DNA of 64,000 bases from Climacium dendroides (taxonomy: Eukaryota; Streptophyta; Bryopsida; Hypnales; Climaciaceae). The stretch is from assembly GCA_950106755.1 (NCBI GenBank), contig OX467087.1, positions 16,992,047 through 17,056,046 of the forward strand. The letters are read 5' to 3'. Below the pieces are notes generated by a model. That model searched no databases and was not told the DNA's origin. It saw only the letters and a program-made list of their open reading frames with translations. Below, in pieces: positions 22,601 through 34,020 of this stretch (position 1 is its first letter; every line of letters begins with the position of its first letter). The translations under genes and the position numbers were made by a program.

Positions 22601-24519
22601 CTGAACTACAACTTGATTAAATTAATTTGTTTCTCACACCAATTGACTAAACCCACACAACAATAAATAATTCACATATCAATTTGATACACAATACTCA
22701 ATTTACTTCTAGTGGAAATAACAAATTTACATCACAAACAACTAGAACATAAATTCAATTAACAAATTAATCACTTGATCATCCAACAATTTGACTACAC
22801 AAACTTCCACAATTTCACATAAAGCAATTTAACATTCTCACTTAGTATTACACACAAGTGGAATTTGAATATTTAATGAATTGTAGACTTCACACAATTC
22901 TCACACAATAATCAACCAAAGCCAACTTGACCAAGCCACACACAAATTTACAGATTACACACCACTGTTATTATTGACAATTAACACTTTTCAACTGCAA
23001 ACACGAATCACTCTTGCAACTCAATTATTCACCACTTGTGAGCTTCAATAGACTCAAAAATACACACAACTTCCCAATTGGAAGCACTCAGATTATTAGC
23101 AAAATATTTGATATTAATATAGTATCGACAGATTGTATAACACTTGAAAAACTAGACTATTCGCTATGGTTCTTCACGTTGGAGAGAGAGAAAATGGTTA
23201 GTCATTTGGACTTATAGTTCCAAAAATTTAAGCTGAAGGAATGTACTTGTTCATTTTGAAAGTATACCATGTCTAATTGACCTACTTCATATTCTAGCCA
23301 TTAGCCATGTTTATATTTTTTCATTATCATTTCGTCTTTTTCACATAATATCCTAATAATTTCTTCACAACAATGGGAAATAGACTAAAGAATGGTCCTA
23401 TTTACACTTATCAAGTTGAATAGAGAAAAATTTCAAAAATTTAAGCAACTACAACTATTCCAAATGGAATGAATCAAAGCTTTTCATGTAGATTAAAATA
23501 CAATATATGATAAACAAATTTTTGAACTTTTTTATTTTAAATTTTTGTAGTTTTTTTTCCTACTTGCCAAACTAAAGTTAGGACTTATTGTACCATAACT
23601 TTTGCTACCATGTAGTGATTGAAATAAAAATTATATTCCTAGAAAGCTAATGTATTTTTCCATCTTCATAAAAGAATTCAAAAAATTACAACAAATATTG
23701 AGATCGTAGGAAGTTGTTCAAAATTCATTTTGTCTCATGAAGGGAAAAGGAGACTTTAGGGGGGTAGGCATGACTTAAAGTTTAAAGAGATTTTCAAGTT
23801 TATTGCAAAGATTAATAAAGTAGGGATAAAATTTTAGGTTTTAGTCATAATTAAAATAGTTGAAAATAACTTAATAATAGTGGAGAGTTATTTTTCTGTC
23901 AACATTAAAAAAAATTAATTAATTCAAATTTTAATTTTCAAAAAATATATATTTTATAATTCTAAGATTCTTAAATGTATGTTTGCACTTGAAATTAAAA
24001 GTGGTGTTATCAAGGAGCTTATAAATATATTTGTTATATTTTTGAAGTAGATTACGTTTTTTAACACCACTCCTAAGTTGTAACACCAAAGAGCAAATAA
24101 AATCCAACACTAACATTAATTCTTTAAATATTCAATCTTTCTTTGAATTTTTTTTACATTTTTACTTAAATTTTTGTAAAAGATTTTTTATTTCTCTCAA
24201 TTTCATAAAGTTGGTTATAAAACAAAGTTGTCTTTTAAAGATTCAAGCATTATTTGGATTGAATAAAGAATTATATGAGTGCCCAAGCATTATGTCATTA
24301 TTTAGAATATAGACTTAACTAAGAGTGCTTAGGAGTTCACTTGACAATGTTGTTCAAGATGAAAAGTGTCTAATAAATGTGTAATGAAACAAAGATTGTT
24401 TTTATTAATCTAATAATGTGATCTTTTTTTGGGCTTGTCCTTACCTTGTAAGAATCCATGAACTAAAAGTGACCAAAAAATATACCTATTATTTAGAATT
24501 TTAATTATTTTTCTTCAAT
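19692..24519. repeat. Gene-free AT-rich DNA with dispersed repeat fragments
   Basis: No gene is supported. About 20,380-21,130 is a copy of dispersed repeat R1, with anchors such as 'aggatcttgca', 'gattgcaagatttttgca' and a 'taatctcaatgg' segment. R1 also occurs at 27,230-28,130 and 55,790-56,570. A partial R1 tail is at about 23,440-23,770 ('ataacttttgctacc' through 'tttgtctcatgaaggg'). About 21,300-23,050 is unusually poor in G on the plus strand, with recurring 'caatttga' and 'aattaa' words and no ORF. The ORFs here are all under 75 codons and look random. Confidence 0.6.
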
Positions 24520-25035
24520 TACTTTGACTATAGGTCTTGTCTTTTCAAAGTGAGTTTCCTCAAGGATGTTGATGCCAAACATTTTTTGATTAATGACTCT
24601 TAAAGAATCCCAATAACCACCTTGATTATAGTTCTCATCTTTCTAGAGTAAATCTAGTAAGGACACATAGGGTTAAAAATGTCCAATGAAGGAATGTCAT
24701 AAAATCCAATCTAGCTAAATACCTTGATGGTAAGTCTTGTCTTGTCATAAAATCTAGTCTAGCTAAATATCTTTATGGTAAGTCTCATCTTTTTACATGT
24801 ACCCAATATAAATATCTAGTGGACATTGAAAGGACTAAGAATGTCCAATGAAGGACTATCGACCTTGATGGTAGGTCTTGTCCTTTCACGGCAATTCTTA
24901 CTAAAGGCACAACAAATTAAAAATATCCAATGAAGGGGGATTGATTTCACTAGCTAACAACCATGGCCATAGGTCTTGTCCTTTTAAGTAGACCCAATGA
25001 GGTCATCAATGATTAAAAACATCCTAAAGATCTCA
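24520..25035 (+). repeat. Degenerate tandem array, unit about 110-130 bp
   Basis: About five diverged units follow one another. Each carries 'ttgatggtaggtcttgtc' (or a variant), then a short spacer with 'gtaaatc' or 'gtaccc', then 'ggttaaaaatgtccaatgaa'. Unit lengths vary because of indels. No coding potential is seen. Confidence 0.65.
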
Positions 25036-25920
25036 TAAGGTTTCTAATATGCGCACTAAGTGACTTCCCTAGGCTTGGGCTAGTATTGAATTAGATATGA
25101 ATTTTTTTCATTTTTTCTTCAAAAATCATGGTAATTTGGAATCATCACCAATAAAGCTTATGACTTATAGAAGACACATGATTTGTCTTTGAAAATTGAA
25201 ATAAAATAAGTGTCACTCAAAATAGAGAAAACAAAGTATATGATATTTAAGAGGATTATATAGCCACAAGCTTTGTTTTATAGAGGTTAAGGTGATGTAG
25301 GATTAACTTTGAAACACTTGAGGATGTTTAGTATCCTTTAGATGATTTCATAGAGACCTTAAAGATGGAAGAAAATGGATTTTTTCATTCAATTTTTTTC
25401 GAGGAGCTGCCAATTCCAATTAAAGATGATGTATATTCTCACCTTGTAATATATTTTGAATTTCTTAAACAAAAAATGAGGCAAATCCATTGATCACCGT
25501 GTAGTGTATTTTGGTAGTTTGTCTTCCTTTCCATGAATCTAAATTAAAACCATATAGAGGATCTTTTTGAATTTGAGACCAACTAATGCAATGAAGTTTA
25601 TCAATTTTAGTTCCTATTCTAATTTGAAAGTTTGAAAAATTCTAAAATTAAATACTTTATTGGAATTTAAACTTTGGACCTATTATCATGGAGTGCTAGT
25701 TTTCTAATTTTAAAATGTTATAGTAAATTTTTTGCACTATGTTGTTTTACACTATAATTTATATACTTTTGAAAAAATGTTTAAGTTTCATTTTGTATTT
25801 GATAAGAGTTTCTTTCCACTTTCTATTCAAAAAATCAAAATAATTTCAAATTTTTACAACTTATAGAAGGCATATGATGTTTTTTATTCATTTGTAGTTG
25901 TAGAATGAAAACATACAAAG
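25036..25920. repeat. AT-rich DNA with an R2 repeat copy
   Basis: No gene. About 25,570-25,760 is a copy of R2, the same family as near 60 and 1490. The rest is unassigned. Confidence 0.5.
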
Positions 25921-26241
25921 ATGGGGAATTCCATTAAAATGGCAATTACTCCGTGACTTTGGCATTTTCACAGTTTAGACCGGATGGTCTGAACTCTACT
26001 AGCATCCTAGATTTTTGAAATCTACACCATTATTAGATATCTAAAATCTAGGAAATATGTAGATTTTTTAAACTGATTGGTCTGAAATCTACATCTTTCC
26101 TAGATTTAATACATCTAATAGTGGTATAGAGTTCACAAATCTAGGACACTAATAGATTTTAGACCACCCGGCCTGAACTATGGGAATAGCACACTGTGAA
26201 AATGACACATGGAATATCGCCATTTTAATGAAATTCCCCAT
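25921..26241. mobile_element. 321-bp MITE with about 100-bp inverted repeats
   Basis: Left end ATGGGGAATTCCATTAAAATG. The reverse complement of the right end reads ATGGGGAATTTCATTAAAATG. The arms continue to pair over about 100 bases through 'cattttcacagt', the 'ggtctgaa' and 'ggtctaaaatct' words and 'cctagattt'. The centre has further short inverted words around 'aatctagg'. Both flanks read AAAG, a possible 4-bp target duplication that could also be chance. No ORF, so it is non-autonomous; the superfamily is not clear. Confidence 0.8.
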
Positions 26242-28984
26242 AAAGAGACAAACCCTTCTGGGTTTGAAGAGTGGTCATATGCATGTCTTTAACCCTAAAA
26301 TGACATCAATGATAATTTGTTTTTGTTTTGTAGGATGAAAAAATTTCATTCCAATTTTTTAGGGGGGATAGTTACTTGAGTGCACTTTAATTTAATCAAG
26401 AATTGAAGATGCTTAATACCCAAATCACCTTTGTAGTGTTATTTAGTTGCTTTTTGCTATATACTCTTTATGTAAATTTGGGTCATGTAAATGATATTTT
26501 TTGAAATTTGAGCCCAACTAATGATATCAAGAAACCTTTTTTTTGGCACCATGGGATTGAATTACACCATTTCAAAATATATTTCTACTTTTTGTCAAAA
26601 AAATTAATTATTTTTTGCCAAAAAATTTCCATTTTTATTAAAAATGTGAATGAAGTCACCAAATTTGGATGAAAAAATGTATGAACATGATTGAGAAGGT
26701 TTTTTCGGTCCAAAAAATGAATGAATGTAGAAATACAATGCTTCACCAAATTTTAAGTGATTGCCATCATGGCACTATATCAAAAAATAAAAAAGGGCTA
26801 ATACCAAGTTTATCAAGTATAGTTCTACTTCAGCTAAAAAATTTGGAAAATTAAATATTTTATAGCAATTTGAACTTTATACCTATGACCATGGTATGCT
26901 GATTTTTTAATCTTAGAATAACATGGTAACATTGGTTATACCATGATGTTATATACACTATGAAATATACCCATTAATTTTTAATTTTTTTGAACAAATT
27001 TTATATTTGATATGAATTTTTTTCCTTTACTTGAAAGATTTAAGAGTAATTTCAAATTTGGACCAAAAAAGTTGAATTTTATGACTAATAGAAGACATGT
27101 GACTTCATCTTTGAAAAATAAATATAAAAAATTTCATTCTTATATAGTTGCAAAATGGCATTACTAGAGTGAGGTATTATGAGGCTTAAATCCATGGTCA
27201 TGGGCCCATCCTTTAGTAGTTAACCTCTAAAGGACTAAGGCTTTTTTTTTGCAAAAAGACACTCAAAAGTAAAAACTATCAATTCTATTGCAAGAGTAAA
27301 AATTTTGAAAATTATTTTTTGTATATCTAACTATGGGATCTTATATCTAACTAGTTTGAAAATATGTAGAATAAATTTCATAATTATTGATTACACAGAT
27401 TGCAAGATATTTGCAATTAAAGTGAAAAAAAACAATTTTTTTTGCACATTGCGGGACTTGATTATTTGACTTTGAATATTTTTTAATTTAAATTTTTTAC
27501 ACTATAGAATTTTGAGTTTTGAATATTTATGATGGAGAATTGAGTGGAGAGTCTAGGGAGAAAAAAATTTCAAAAAACTTAATTTTCGTTCTTTAAAAAA
27601 TTATTAAGTAGAAGTAGGTACAAGATAGAAGGAAAATCTAAATTTTTAATATTTATGAGATGGAATTAAACATACTAATCTCAATGGCGAGATTATTCTA
27701 GCAAGCAAGCTAAACCATGTGGAAATTTTTCTTTTGAAAAATTATAAAAATTGCATTAAAAAATGAATCCTTCAAATCAAGAAGATGCTTAGATTGCCCG
27801 AAAAACAAGATTGTGATAACTTTCACATTACTTATCCAATGACATTAATCAAATTTTTCCATATAGAAAAATAATCTATGAGAAAAAAATTAAAAATTAA
27901 AAAATTAATTAATTAATTTTTTGGCTATTTGATGTTTTAAGCTTATCTAGGCATAACTTTTGTTCTCGAGCACCAATTGAGAAAACATTTATATTTCCAT
28001 GAAGACAATCAATTTTTCTATCTCAAAATTTTTTTTCAAGAAATCATGACAAGAATTAAGATTGTAGGTACTTACCCCAAATCTAATTTGTCTCCCAAAG
28101 GGACAATGGTCTTTTAGAAGTTAAGATGTTGGAGGATTAATCATGGATGGATATTGGCCTGTGACCAAGTTAGTTATTCAAATGATCTCATTTTTGGTCC
28201 AATAGGTTCATTCTTCATTTCTACAATGATTTAGAAAGTCAATCATTGACCATTTTTTGACCTAGGTGTCCATTACAAAAGTTTAAAGAAATCAATGTGA
28301 AGTTCAACAACAAATGGGGTCCTCCCCAAAATCAAATGGTATAATTTGTCTTACACTAATGATTGGAGACACTAATAATAGACTACCAAACTAGTTAGAT
28401 AAATGAATTTGGAGCTAAAAATATTTCCTTCATTATAGATATTTTATTTCTTCCATTTAGTACACCAAATTGGTTATTTTACATGGGTGAAAAATTTGGT
28501 TGTTTGGTGTGGTATGGTCCACATTAAAATTCACAATGTACATAACTAGGGTGTCACTTGCATATAAGATTATAATAATATATTATTATCATAATATTAA
28601 TACTAACACTATACTATATTATAATATCAAGATGTTTAATATTGTTCTCTACAATAATTAACACCAATGCCAAATAAACTTGATGTATAATAGTATATGC
28701 TTCTGAAAAATAAAATGAACCATATTAAATAAACATATGGGTGTAGTCAATGTCTTGAACTGGAAGTTTCTCCATTCTCACAAATGCAAGTTGCACCTTG
28801 GTGCAATATTTTTTTTATGCATGATTTTTTGCAAGGTAGTTACAACCAAAAGACGTTGGCTATATTTTGTGAAGACAATTTTCACTATTTTAGTCAAAAT
28901 AGCTAGAGTACATCTATTTTTTCAAGACCAATAGCTAATGCATGTATTACATAGTTTTGATATAATTATTGGTAGATATTATCA
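26242..28984. repeat. Gene-free AT-rich DNA, R2 then R1 copies
   Basis: About 26,490-26,960 is an R2 copy, apparently interrupted between 26,545 and 26,800. About 27,230-28,130 is a full-looking R1 copy running from 'caaaaagacactcaaaa' to 'tttgtctcccaaaggg'. The two families are adjacent here, as fragments. No coding region is supported. Confidence 0.55.
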
Positions 28985-29020
28985 AGTAGCACCCTAAGTA
29001 GCACCCTAAGTAGCACCCCA
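28985..29020 (+). repeat. Three tandem 12-bp units
   Basis: AGTAGCACCCTA is repeated twice exactly and a third time with one change (CCCCA). Confidence 0.9.
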
Positions 29021-29816
29021 AGTATTACATGAGTATTGAAGAAATAACTTGCCACTTCTACAAAATGATACATTAGATGTTTTTTGGGCCTTTAGAAGAC
29101 TGAGTTTTTGAGCTATAAGGGTCGTGGGAACAATGCCAAATCCAAAGTCTGATGTGGTCAAGAGACTACCATGTTAGGTAATAATATTTAATTCATATTT
29201 AAATATTTTTACAAATATATCAAAGAAATAATATTTTTAAATATTTTTAAATACTTTAAATTTTATTATTATTTTTATTATTTTATAATTTGATTGCACT
29301 ATTGTAGTTCATAGCAAGAAGAACAACCTTGAAACAATTTTTTAGAAGCCCAAAAAAACATCTAATGAGAAAATCACTGCTTTAGTGTTTCAATTGATTT
29401 GCCCAAATTATACCCAAACCTTGTCTATGATGTTGCAACAATGGCTTGTCTTCTAATTTTGCAAAAATCTAGTAATCCAATTATAGAGCTAGTGTGACTG
29501 GGGTGGCAAAATACATGCCACTTTGCAAATCATTAAGATAGAATGCTCTAAAAGCAACCATGCTCTAAAAGAGATCATTGACATAATGATACATTTTGCT
29601 TTTTTCAATGCACCAATACTATAAATTTCAGCAATTGGGCACTTTTTGTGACCAATGCATTTCAACTTCAAAAATTTGTAAGTAAGTCCACAAAGGTCCA
29701 AATAATATGAAACAAATTGGGTTAGATGTCAATTCCAGTTTTCTTCCTACAAAAACTTAAAAGGTCACTTTAAGAATAAACTACCTTATAACCAGTGTAG
29801 TGAGCCAACTAGATTT
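29021..29816. repeat. AT-rich DNA with R3 repeat fragment
   Basis: About 29,650-29,800 matches 41,060-41,250 in the same orientation ('tccacaaaggtcca', 'gttagatgtcaattcca'). The 70-residue minus-strand ORF at 29489-29701 has no conserved features. No gene is supported. Confidence 0.5.
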
Positions 29817-30102
29817 TTTTTAATTTTTAATTTTTTATGAAGTGCCAAAGTTATGATTTAAAACATTATGGTGGTGCTCCAAATTTTAGCATTCATCCAC
29901 ATATTGGATAGAAAATATCACATTCGTATATATCACATGTCTCTAATTCTATTTTCATCCACAATCTAGTAATTTTATTAAAGTGTTTTTTTTTATTTCA
30001 AAGTTTTCTAACAAAAAACTTCATGAATTTTTGCCATTTTTAGCCAATTTTTTTTTTCTGGTGCAATCTGGCACTAGAAAGCCCAAAAAAAAAAAAAAAA
30101 AA
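29817..30102 (+). mobile_element. Poly(A)-ended dispersed repeat, copy 1 (retroelement-like 3' end)
   Basis: This segment matches 61,337-61,610 over about 280 bases. Shared words are 'ttttttatgaagtgcc', 'atattggatagaaaatat', 'gccatttttagcc' and 'ggtgcaatct'. Both copies end in 'gcactagaaagcc' followed at once by an A run, 19 A here. A common 3' terminus ending in poly(A) is what a LINE or SINE insertion leaves. It ends about 350 bp upstream of the VPS28 ATG. Confidence 0.6.
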
Positions 30103-30452
30103 ATTGCCCTGGAGCCAACCAATATCCAAAAGGGTGTGGCCAAAGTTTTTTTCCGGGCGGGCTGGTGTTAAGAACCCGCTGGCGGGCGGCGGCTAAAACA
30201 ATTTGGGCGGGCTGGCCAGCGTACTCGTGTCGGTCGTCTCTTTCCGACTTCCCCTTCTTCGATCGGCCCTAAGTTTAGGGCTAATTGCCGGAGCCAGAGC
30301 ACCATTTGCGATCGGCACGGGGGGCACTCAAGCGCTCGTAGAACACGTCGTTCTTTGTTGTATCCGTTTTCTCGTGGATTTTCGTTTCAGACTGGAGTTT
30401 TTGCGAGTTAAAACGGTGTCTGAATTAGATTGAATTCGGTTCGGGGATTTTG
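30103..30452 (+). promoter_or_regulatory. VPS28 promoter and 5' UTR
   Basis: A sharp shift to GC-rich DNA directly after the poly(A) tract. The word GGGCGGGCTGG occurs at about 30,155 and again at about 30,206, with 'ctggcgggcggcggc' between. A CCAAT word is at about 30,117. No TATA box is evident. The rest up to the ATG at 30453 is presumably 5' UTR. Confidence 0.5.
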
Positions 30453-31831
30453 ATGGCGTACGGGGAGCAAAGAGAGGTGCGGCTATGGCATGACAAGCGG
30501 GAGAGGGAGATGTTTGACAACTTCGCGGATTTGTTCGCGATTATCAAGACGACGGAGAAGCTGGAGAAGGCGTATGTGCGCGATGTGGTGAGTGCTAAAG
30601 AGTATGAGCCGGCGTGTTCCAAGTTGATTGCGCAGTTCCGGACGTTGAAAACGGCGTTGAAGGACAGCGTGCCGGATGTGGAGCAGTTCGCAGACACGTA
30701 CAAGATGGATTGCCCGGCTGCTCTCAACCGGCTGCTGGTGTCGGGAATCCCCGCCACGGTTGAACATAGGAGCGCGTCGTCGGATTCGGGCACTGCTGCC
30801 GCTGTCGCTGAGTGCGTGCAGTTTTTTATCACCGCCATGGATACCTTGAAGCTTAATATGTTGGCTGTTGATCAGGTATGGAAGGGTTGTCAAATCCCCT
30901 GTTCTGCTTTTTGGATGAATTTAGGTTTTGTTCATATCATTTTCCTTTTCTTGTATCCGTTACGAGCGCTGAATTCCCAACCCTAAGAAACGTGTGTTTC
31001 GGCCAATTTAGATTAGCATGTTGCAAGTGCACACAGTGCTTACTTGAATTGTCTTGTTGCAATTGCAACGGCACCTGTTGGATAACCAATTTTAAGTTCA
31101 ATTAAACTCAAACTTAGAGTATCATTCGCTTCTGAATGAATTTGTGATTGGGATGAAAACATGACCATTTCGTGATGGCCAGGCCGGTGACAACGTTCAC
31201 TTAGTGTAATCAATAGATGGATATATATCCAACATTTTATATGCTGGCCGTCGGTGATATGATGCTTCTGTAGTGTTCTTTTCAAACAGTAGTACAAACT
31301 TGAACTAGAATCTGTCATACTGTATTTTCTCGACTAATACTCAGAACGTTACGATTGTTGTCTGTGAGCTGTTGTTAGGCGTGATCTTCTGTGCATGTCG
31401 TTGACTTCTAGTTGATTAAGAGTGTTCTGATGTCACTGTTTTTATCGCTTGAGAGCTTCCTTTTCTTCGCAATGAAAAAGGCCTTCTAAATTGGAATGAC
31501 CGTCCAACAGTGACTGAAGTAAGTCGGTTGAGTGATAACGTGGCCAGGAAGTAACGGGTTATGTATTTGAGATCTGAGGGCGTCCAGTTGACAAGAACTT
31601 GTGTGTATGATTCAGGTTCACCCTATGATGTCAGACTTGATACTGGCTTTGAGCAGGGTCCCGCAGTTATCACCTGATTTTGTAGGGAAGGTAAAGGTGA
31701 AGGAATGGATAGCAAGGCTAAACAAGATGAGTGCATCCGAGGAGCTTACTCAAGAGCAGGCAAGGCAGCTCTCTTTTGATTTGGAGATGTCATACAATGG
31801 CTTCATACAGTCTCTGCCGAAGTCTTCTTAA
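30453..31831 (+). CDS. VPS28: VPS28, ESCRT-I subunit (two exons)
   Basis: VPS28 is a core subunit of ESCRT-I, which sorts ubiquitinated membrane proteins into multivesicular bodies. Exon 1 is 30453-30875 (141 codons) and ends CAG|GTATGG. The 740-bp intron ends 'tgattcag', and exon 2 is 31616-31831 with TAA. Both junctions are phase 0, giving 212 residues, the normal family size. Family hallmarks: LWHDKREREMFDNFADLFAII, the N-terminal core that binds VPS23/VPS37; ADTYKMDCPAALNRL; GIPATVEHR; and from about residue 117 the C-terminal four-helix domain (AECVQFFITAMDTLKLNM, then VKEWIARLNKM and QARQLSFDLEMSYNGF) that contacts ESCRT-II. The ATG at 30453 is right because the next codon upstream is TTG and the family starts close to the KLWHDKRE-type motif. 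The gene appears intact. Confidence 0.96.
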
Positions 31832-32917
31832 GGACTGTTGCATTCAGTATGATGGTATTTCAGTTTCCAGATGTAGGTGACCATGTTTCTCTGAAAGGTC
31901 TTCGTAGGTTAGGTCTGTATATCAGGAATTCATTTTTCCAAATCAAATTATGTTTTTGTACATACAAGTACAATTTTCGGGCAATCGAGCGCTTCTAAAC
32001 ACGCATTCAGATCACACATATTTTGCTGTTTGTTCTACGTGTTACTGATTTTAGTCGTATTTTTTTCTACGACTAAAGGTGCGTCCCCTGGGTGGTTGTG
32101 GACATAATTAAATTTGATGCATTTTCATCCAAGCTCATGGCTTGCAATTTGGTCAGATTCTCTAGTGCCAAACTCACGGTTGGCATGTAGAATTTTTTTT
32201 CATTGCATTACTTTGGATTCAGTTGCACTTGATCGGCTATGTAGTTTCACTGAGTTAGAACGATGGTATTCACAGCATCTGATTGGCTGTTAAGATTCCT
32301 CTCAGGCAGCATCATTTCGTTATCGTGTAGTCGTGTCAGCTTAGAAACTTCAATTTTTAAATTTAGCAGGGCATTTTATAATCATACGCCAGGCATGGCA
32401 TCAGTAGCAATCATCAGGAGTTTATGAGCTTTGGTTTTTGTTTTGTGACCACACTAAGTTTCGTTTGATCGTGAGTTTGGCTTGCCCTTGGTCATCCTAT
32501 TGGCATTCTTGAAGTCTTCAATCAACAAGTGGTGTTGCAAGTTTGTTTTGGTCCGTTTTGAAACCACGGATACAGATACAGTGGCATCAAAAACTGAGTC
32601 AATTTCTGATACAATAGACTACAAATTACAATGCATTGCCATTCAATATCTTTGAACACGAATACTGTAAAGCATGAGGTGATGATTATTAGTGATGATT
32701 CAGGGTCACGGACAACCCTCAAGCAGCTGGCCGAAACAAGCTGTAGTGTATCTCCCTCAACTAACAGTGAGAATTAGATTCACGTCAAAACCTATGTTCG
32801 ACTTGTCATTTTGCTGTCCAATTTGGCAGTATATTGATTGGAGCCACTAGATTATCGGGACTACATGACAACCCTAAACCCTAAACCTGACCCTGAACTA
32901 GATTACGCGGTTTCTCT
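31832..32917. other. Intergenic DNA between VPS28 and the SDR gene
   Basis: Convergent 3' flanks of the two genes. I see no gene. It contains a perfect hairpin (32050-32077) and a telo-box-like run, AACCCTAAACCCTAAACC, at 32870-32887. The rest includes the likely 3' UTRs. Confidence 0.55.
32050..32077. other. Perfect 10-bp stem hairpin downstream of VPS28
   Basis: TTTAGTCGTA and TACGACTAAA are exact reverse complements separated by an eight-base T-rich loop. It lies about 220 bp past the VPS28 stop, so it could sit in the 3' UTR or just beyond it. It may also be a relic of a small inverted-repeat element. Confidence 0.7.
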
Positions 32918-33910
32918 TCAATCGAAAGAATGATCTGATGCAATCGCTACAGCTTCCAAGCCTGACCTAAAAGAGGGATGTAACAACTCAACTTGGAGCT
33001 CAGCCTTGAGACGGCGATTGGACACGCGCTTCTCGGAAACTTGTCCATTCGAGGTGAAGTTCTCGGACACTGCCGAAAGCTCGTTGTGAGAAGAAAGATC
33101 GTCGTCCTCCACATTGAGAAGCCGTCGGGCGTGCGCCATGGCCTCGGCACGCGGGCTCGGGTCATCATCCACGACATTGTAAACCCTAGCGCCAGGGCTG
33201 CATTCCGACGCCATGGCTTTCACAATTACCTGACAAACATCGTCGACGTGAACTCTCGACGTGAACCGTTTCTGCTGCCGCAGTCTCTGCGTCGCCGACT
33301 GGTCTCGAGAGCGAATGGTGTGGAGCGCGCTTCGCCCTGGACCGTATATCCCGCCCAGGCGAAACACGCGCACACAAGCTCCCGCCCCTTGAGCGAGTTC
33401 CATCCATTGCTTCTCAGCCTCCCTCCTCGCCACCGCTCGCTTCCCCACCGGCCGCGGCTCGGTTTCTTCGTCCACCCACTCGCCCTGCCAGTCGCCGTAG
33501 ACGCTCGTCGAAGACAGATAGCCCATCCACTGGGGAAGCTCCCCTCTGTAGCTGTCCAGCACCAGATCCGAGTCTCCCTCAGGCGGGATGGAGCTTACAA
33601 TGTGAGAAGACTCGCGAAGCTCCTGGATGGCCTCTTCTCGCAACCGCTGCTTCCCATAATTGAACAAGTGAGCTCGAAATCCGCGCGCCTCCAACGCCGC
33701 TCGCTTCTCTTCGCTCCGGCACGTCCCGGCCACGTCCCATCCTTGTTGCTGCAACACATGCGCCAGCGCTTGGGAAGTGTACCCCATGCCAAAAATGAAA
33801 ACACGGTCGGGGTTGGAAGGCCCACATCGCACTTGCCAGTTTCGCCTCCCCACCCCTGAACCCAGACTGTGGTCTCCACACCAGGTACCCCGTGGCATCA
33901 GGATCGCCAT
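32918..33910 (-). CDS. NAD(P)-binding Rossmann-fold protein, extended-SDR/YeeZ-like
   Basis: Predicted NAD(P)-dependent epimerase/reductase-like protein of 330 residues in one exon; the substrate is unknown. The dinucleotide-binding motif is RVFIFGMGYTSQAL at 36-49 (G41xG43). Other family signs are YLSSTSVYGDWQGEWVDE (131-148, with the SDR-type Ser/Tyr region at S133-Y138), the FRLGGIYGPGRS segment (183-194) and VHVDDV (220-225). The YLS..VYGD.. pattern resembles bacterial YeeZ and the plant homologues, often plastid-targeted. The first 35 residues precede the Rossmann strand and could be a targeting peptide. The start is the ATG at 33908-33910, with a second ATG at 33893-33895. The frame continues upstream only from GTG. 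A TATATA sequence lies about 105 bp upstream of this ATG. An upstream exon joined at 'ctttaccttag' (near 33,966) cannot be excluded. Confidence 0.85.
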   Translation of the reverse strand: MAILMPRGTWCGDHSLGSGVGRRNWQVRCGPSNPDRVFIFGMGYTSQALAHVLQQQGWDVAGTCRSEEKRAALEARGFRAHLFNYGKQRLREEAIQELRESSHIVSSIPPEGDSDLVLDSYRGELPQWMGYLSSTSVYGDWQGEWVDEETEPRPVGKRAVARREAEKQWMELAQGAGACVRVFRLGGIYGPGRSALHTIRSRDQSATQRLRQQKRFTSRVHVDDVCQVIVKAMASECSPGARVYNVVDDDPSPRAEAMAHARRLLNVEDDDLSSHNELSAVSENFTSNGQVSEKRVSNRRLKAELQVELLHPSFRSGLEAVAIASDHSFD

Positions 33911-34011
33911 AGCCAGAAAGATTGCAACAAGAATTCGGCGAATCTCGGTACAACTAAGTTTCCTAAGGTAAAGCACAAACAGAGGGATACGTGATCAACA
34001 GAAACGGAGTG

Positions 34012-34020
34012 ACTATATAT
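34012..34020 (-). promoter_or_regulatory. Possible TATA box of the SDR gene
   Basis: The minus strand reads ATATATAGTCAC here, about 105 bp upstream of the chosen ATG. This suits a TATA box with a start site 25-35 bp downstream and a 5' UTR of about 70 bp. Confidence 0.45.

Noticed and set aside
30453..30875. First reading of VPS28 as a glycolipid-transfer (ACD11-like) protein
   Set aside because: The LWHDKREREMFDNFADLFAII and ADTYKMDCPAA motifs, the length and the second exon are those of VPS28.
32993..33859. 288-codon plus-strand ORF
   Set aside because: Antisense shadow of the SDR gene; no domain features.
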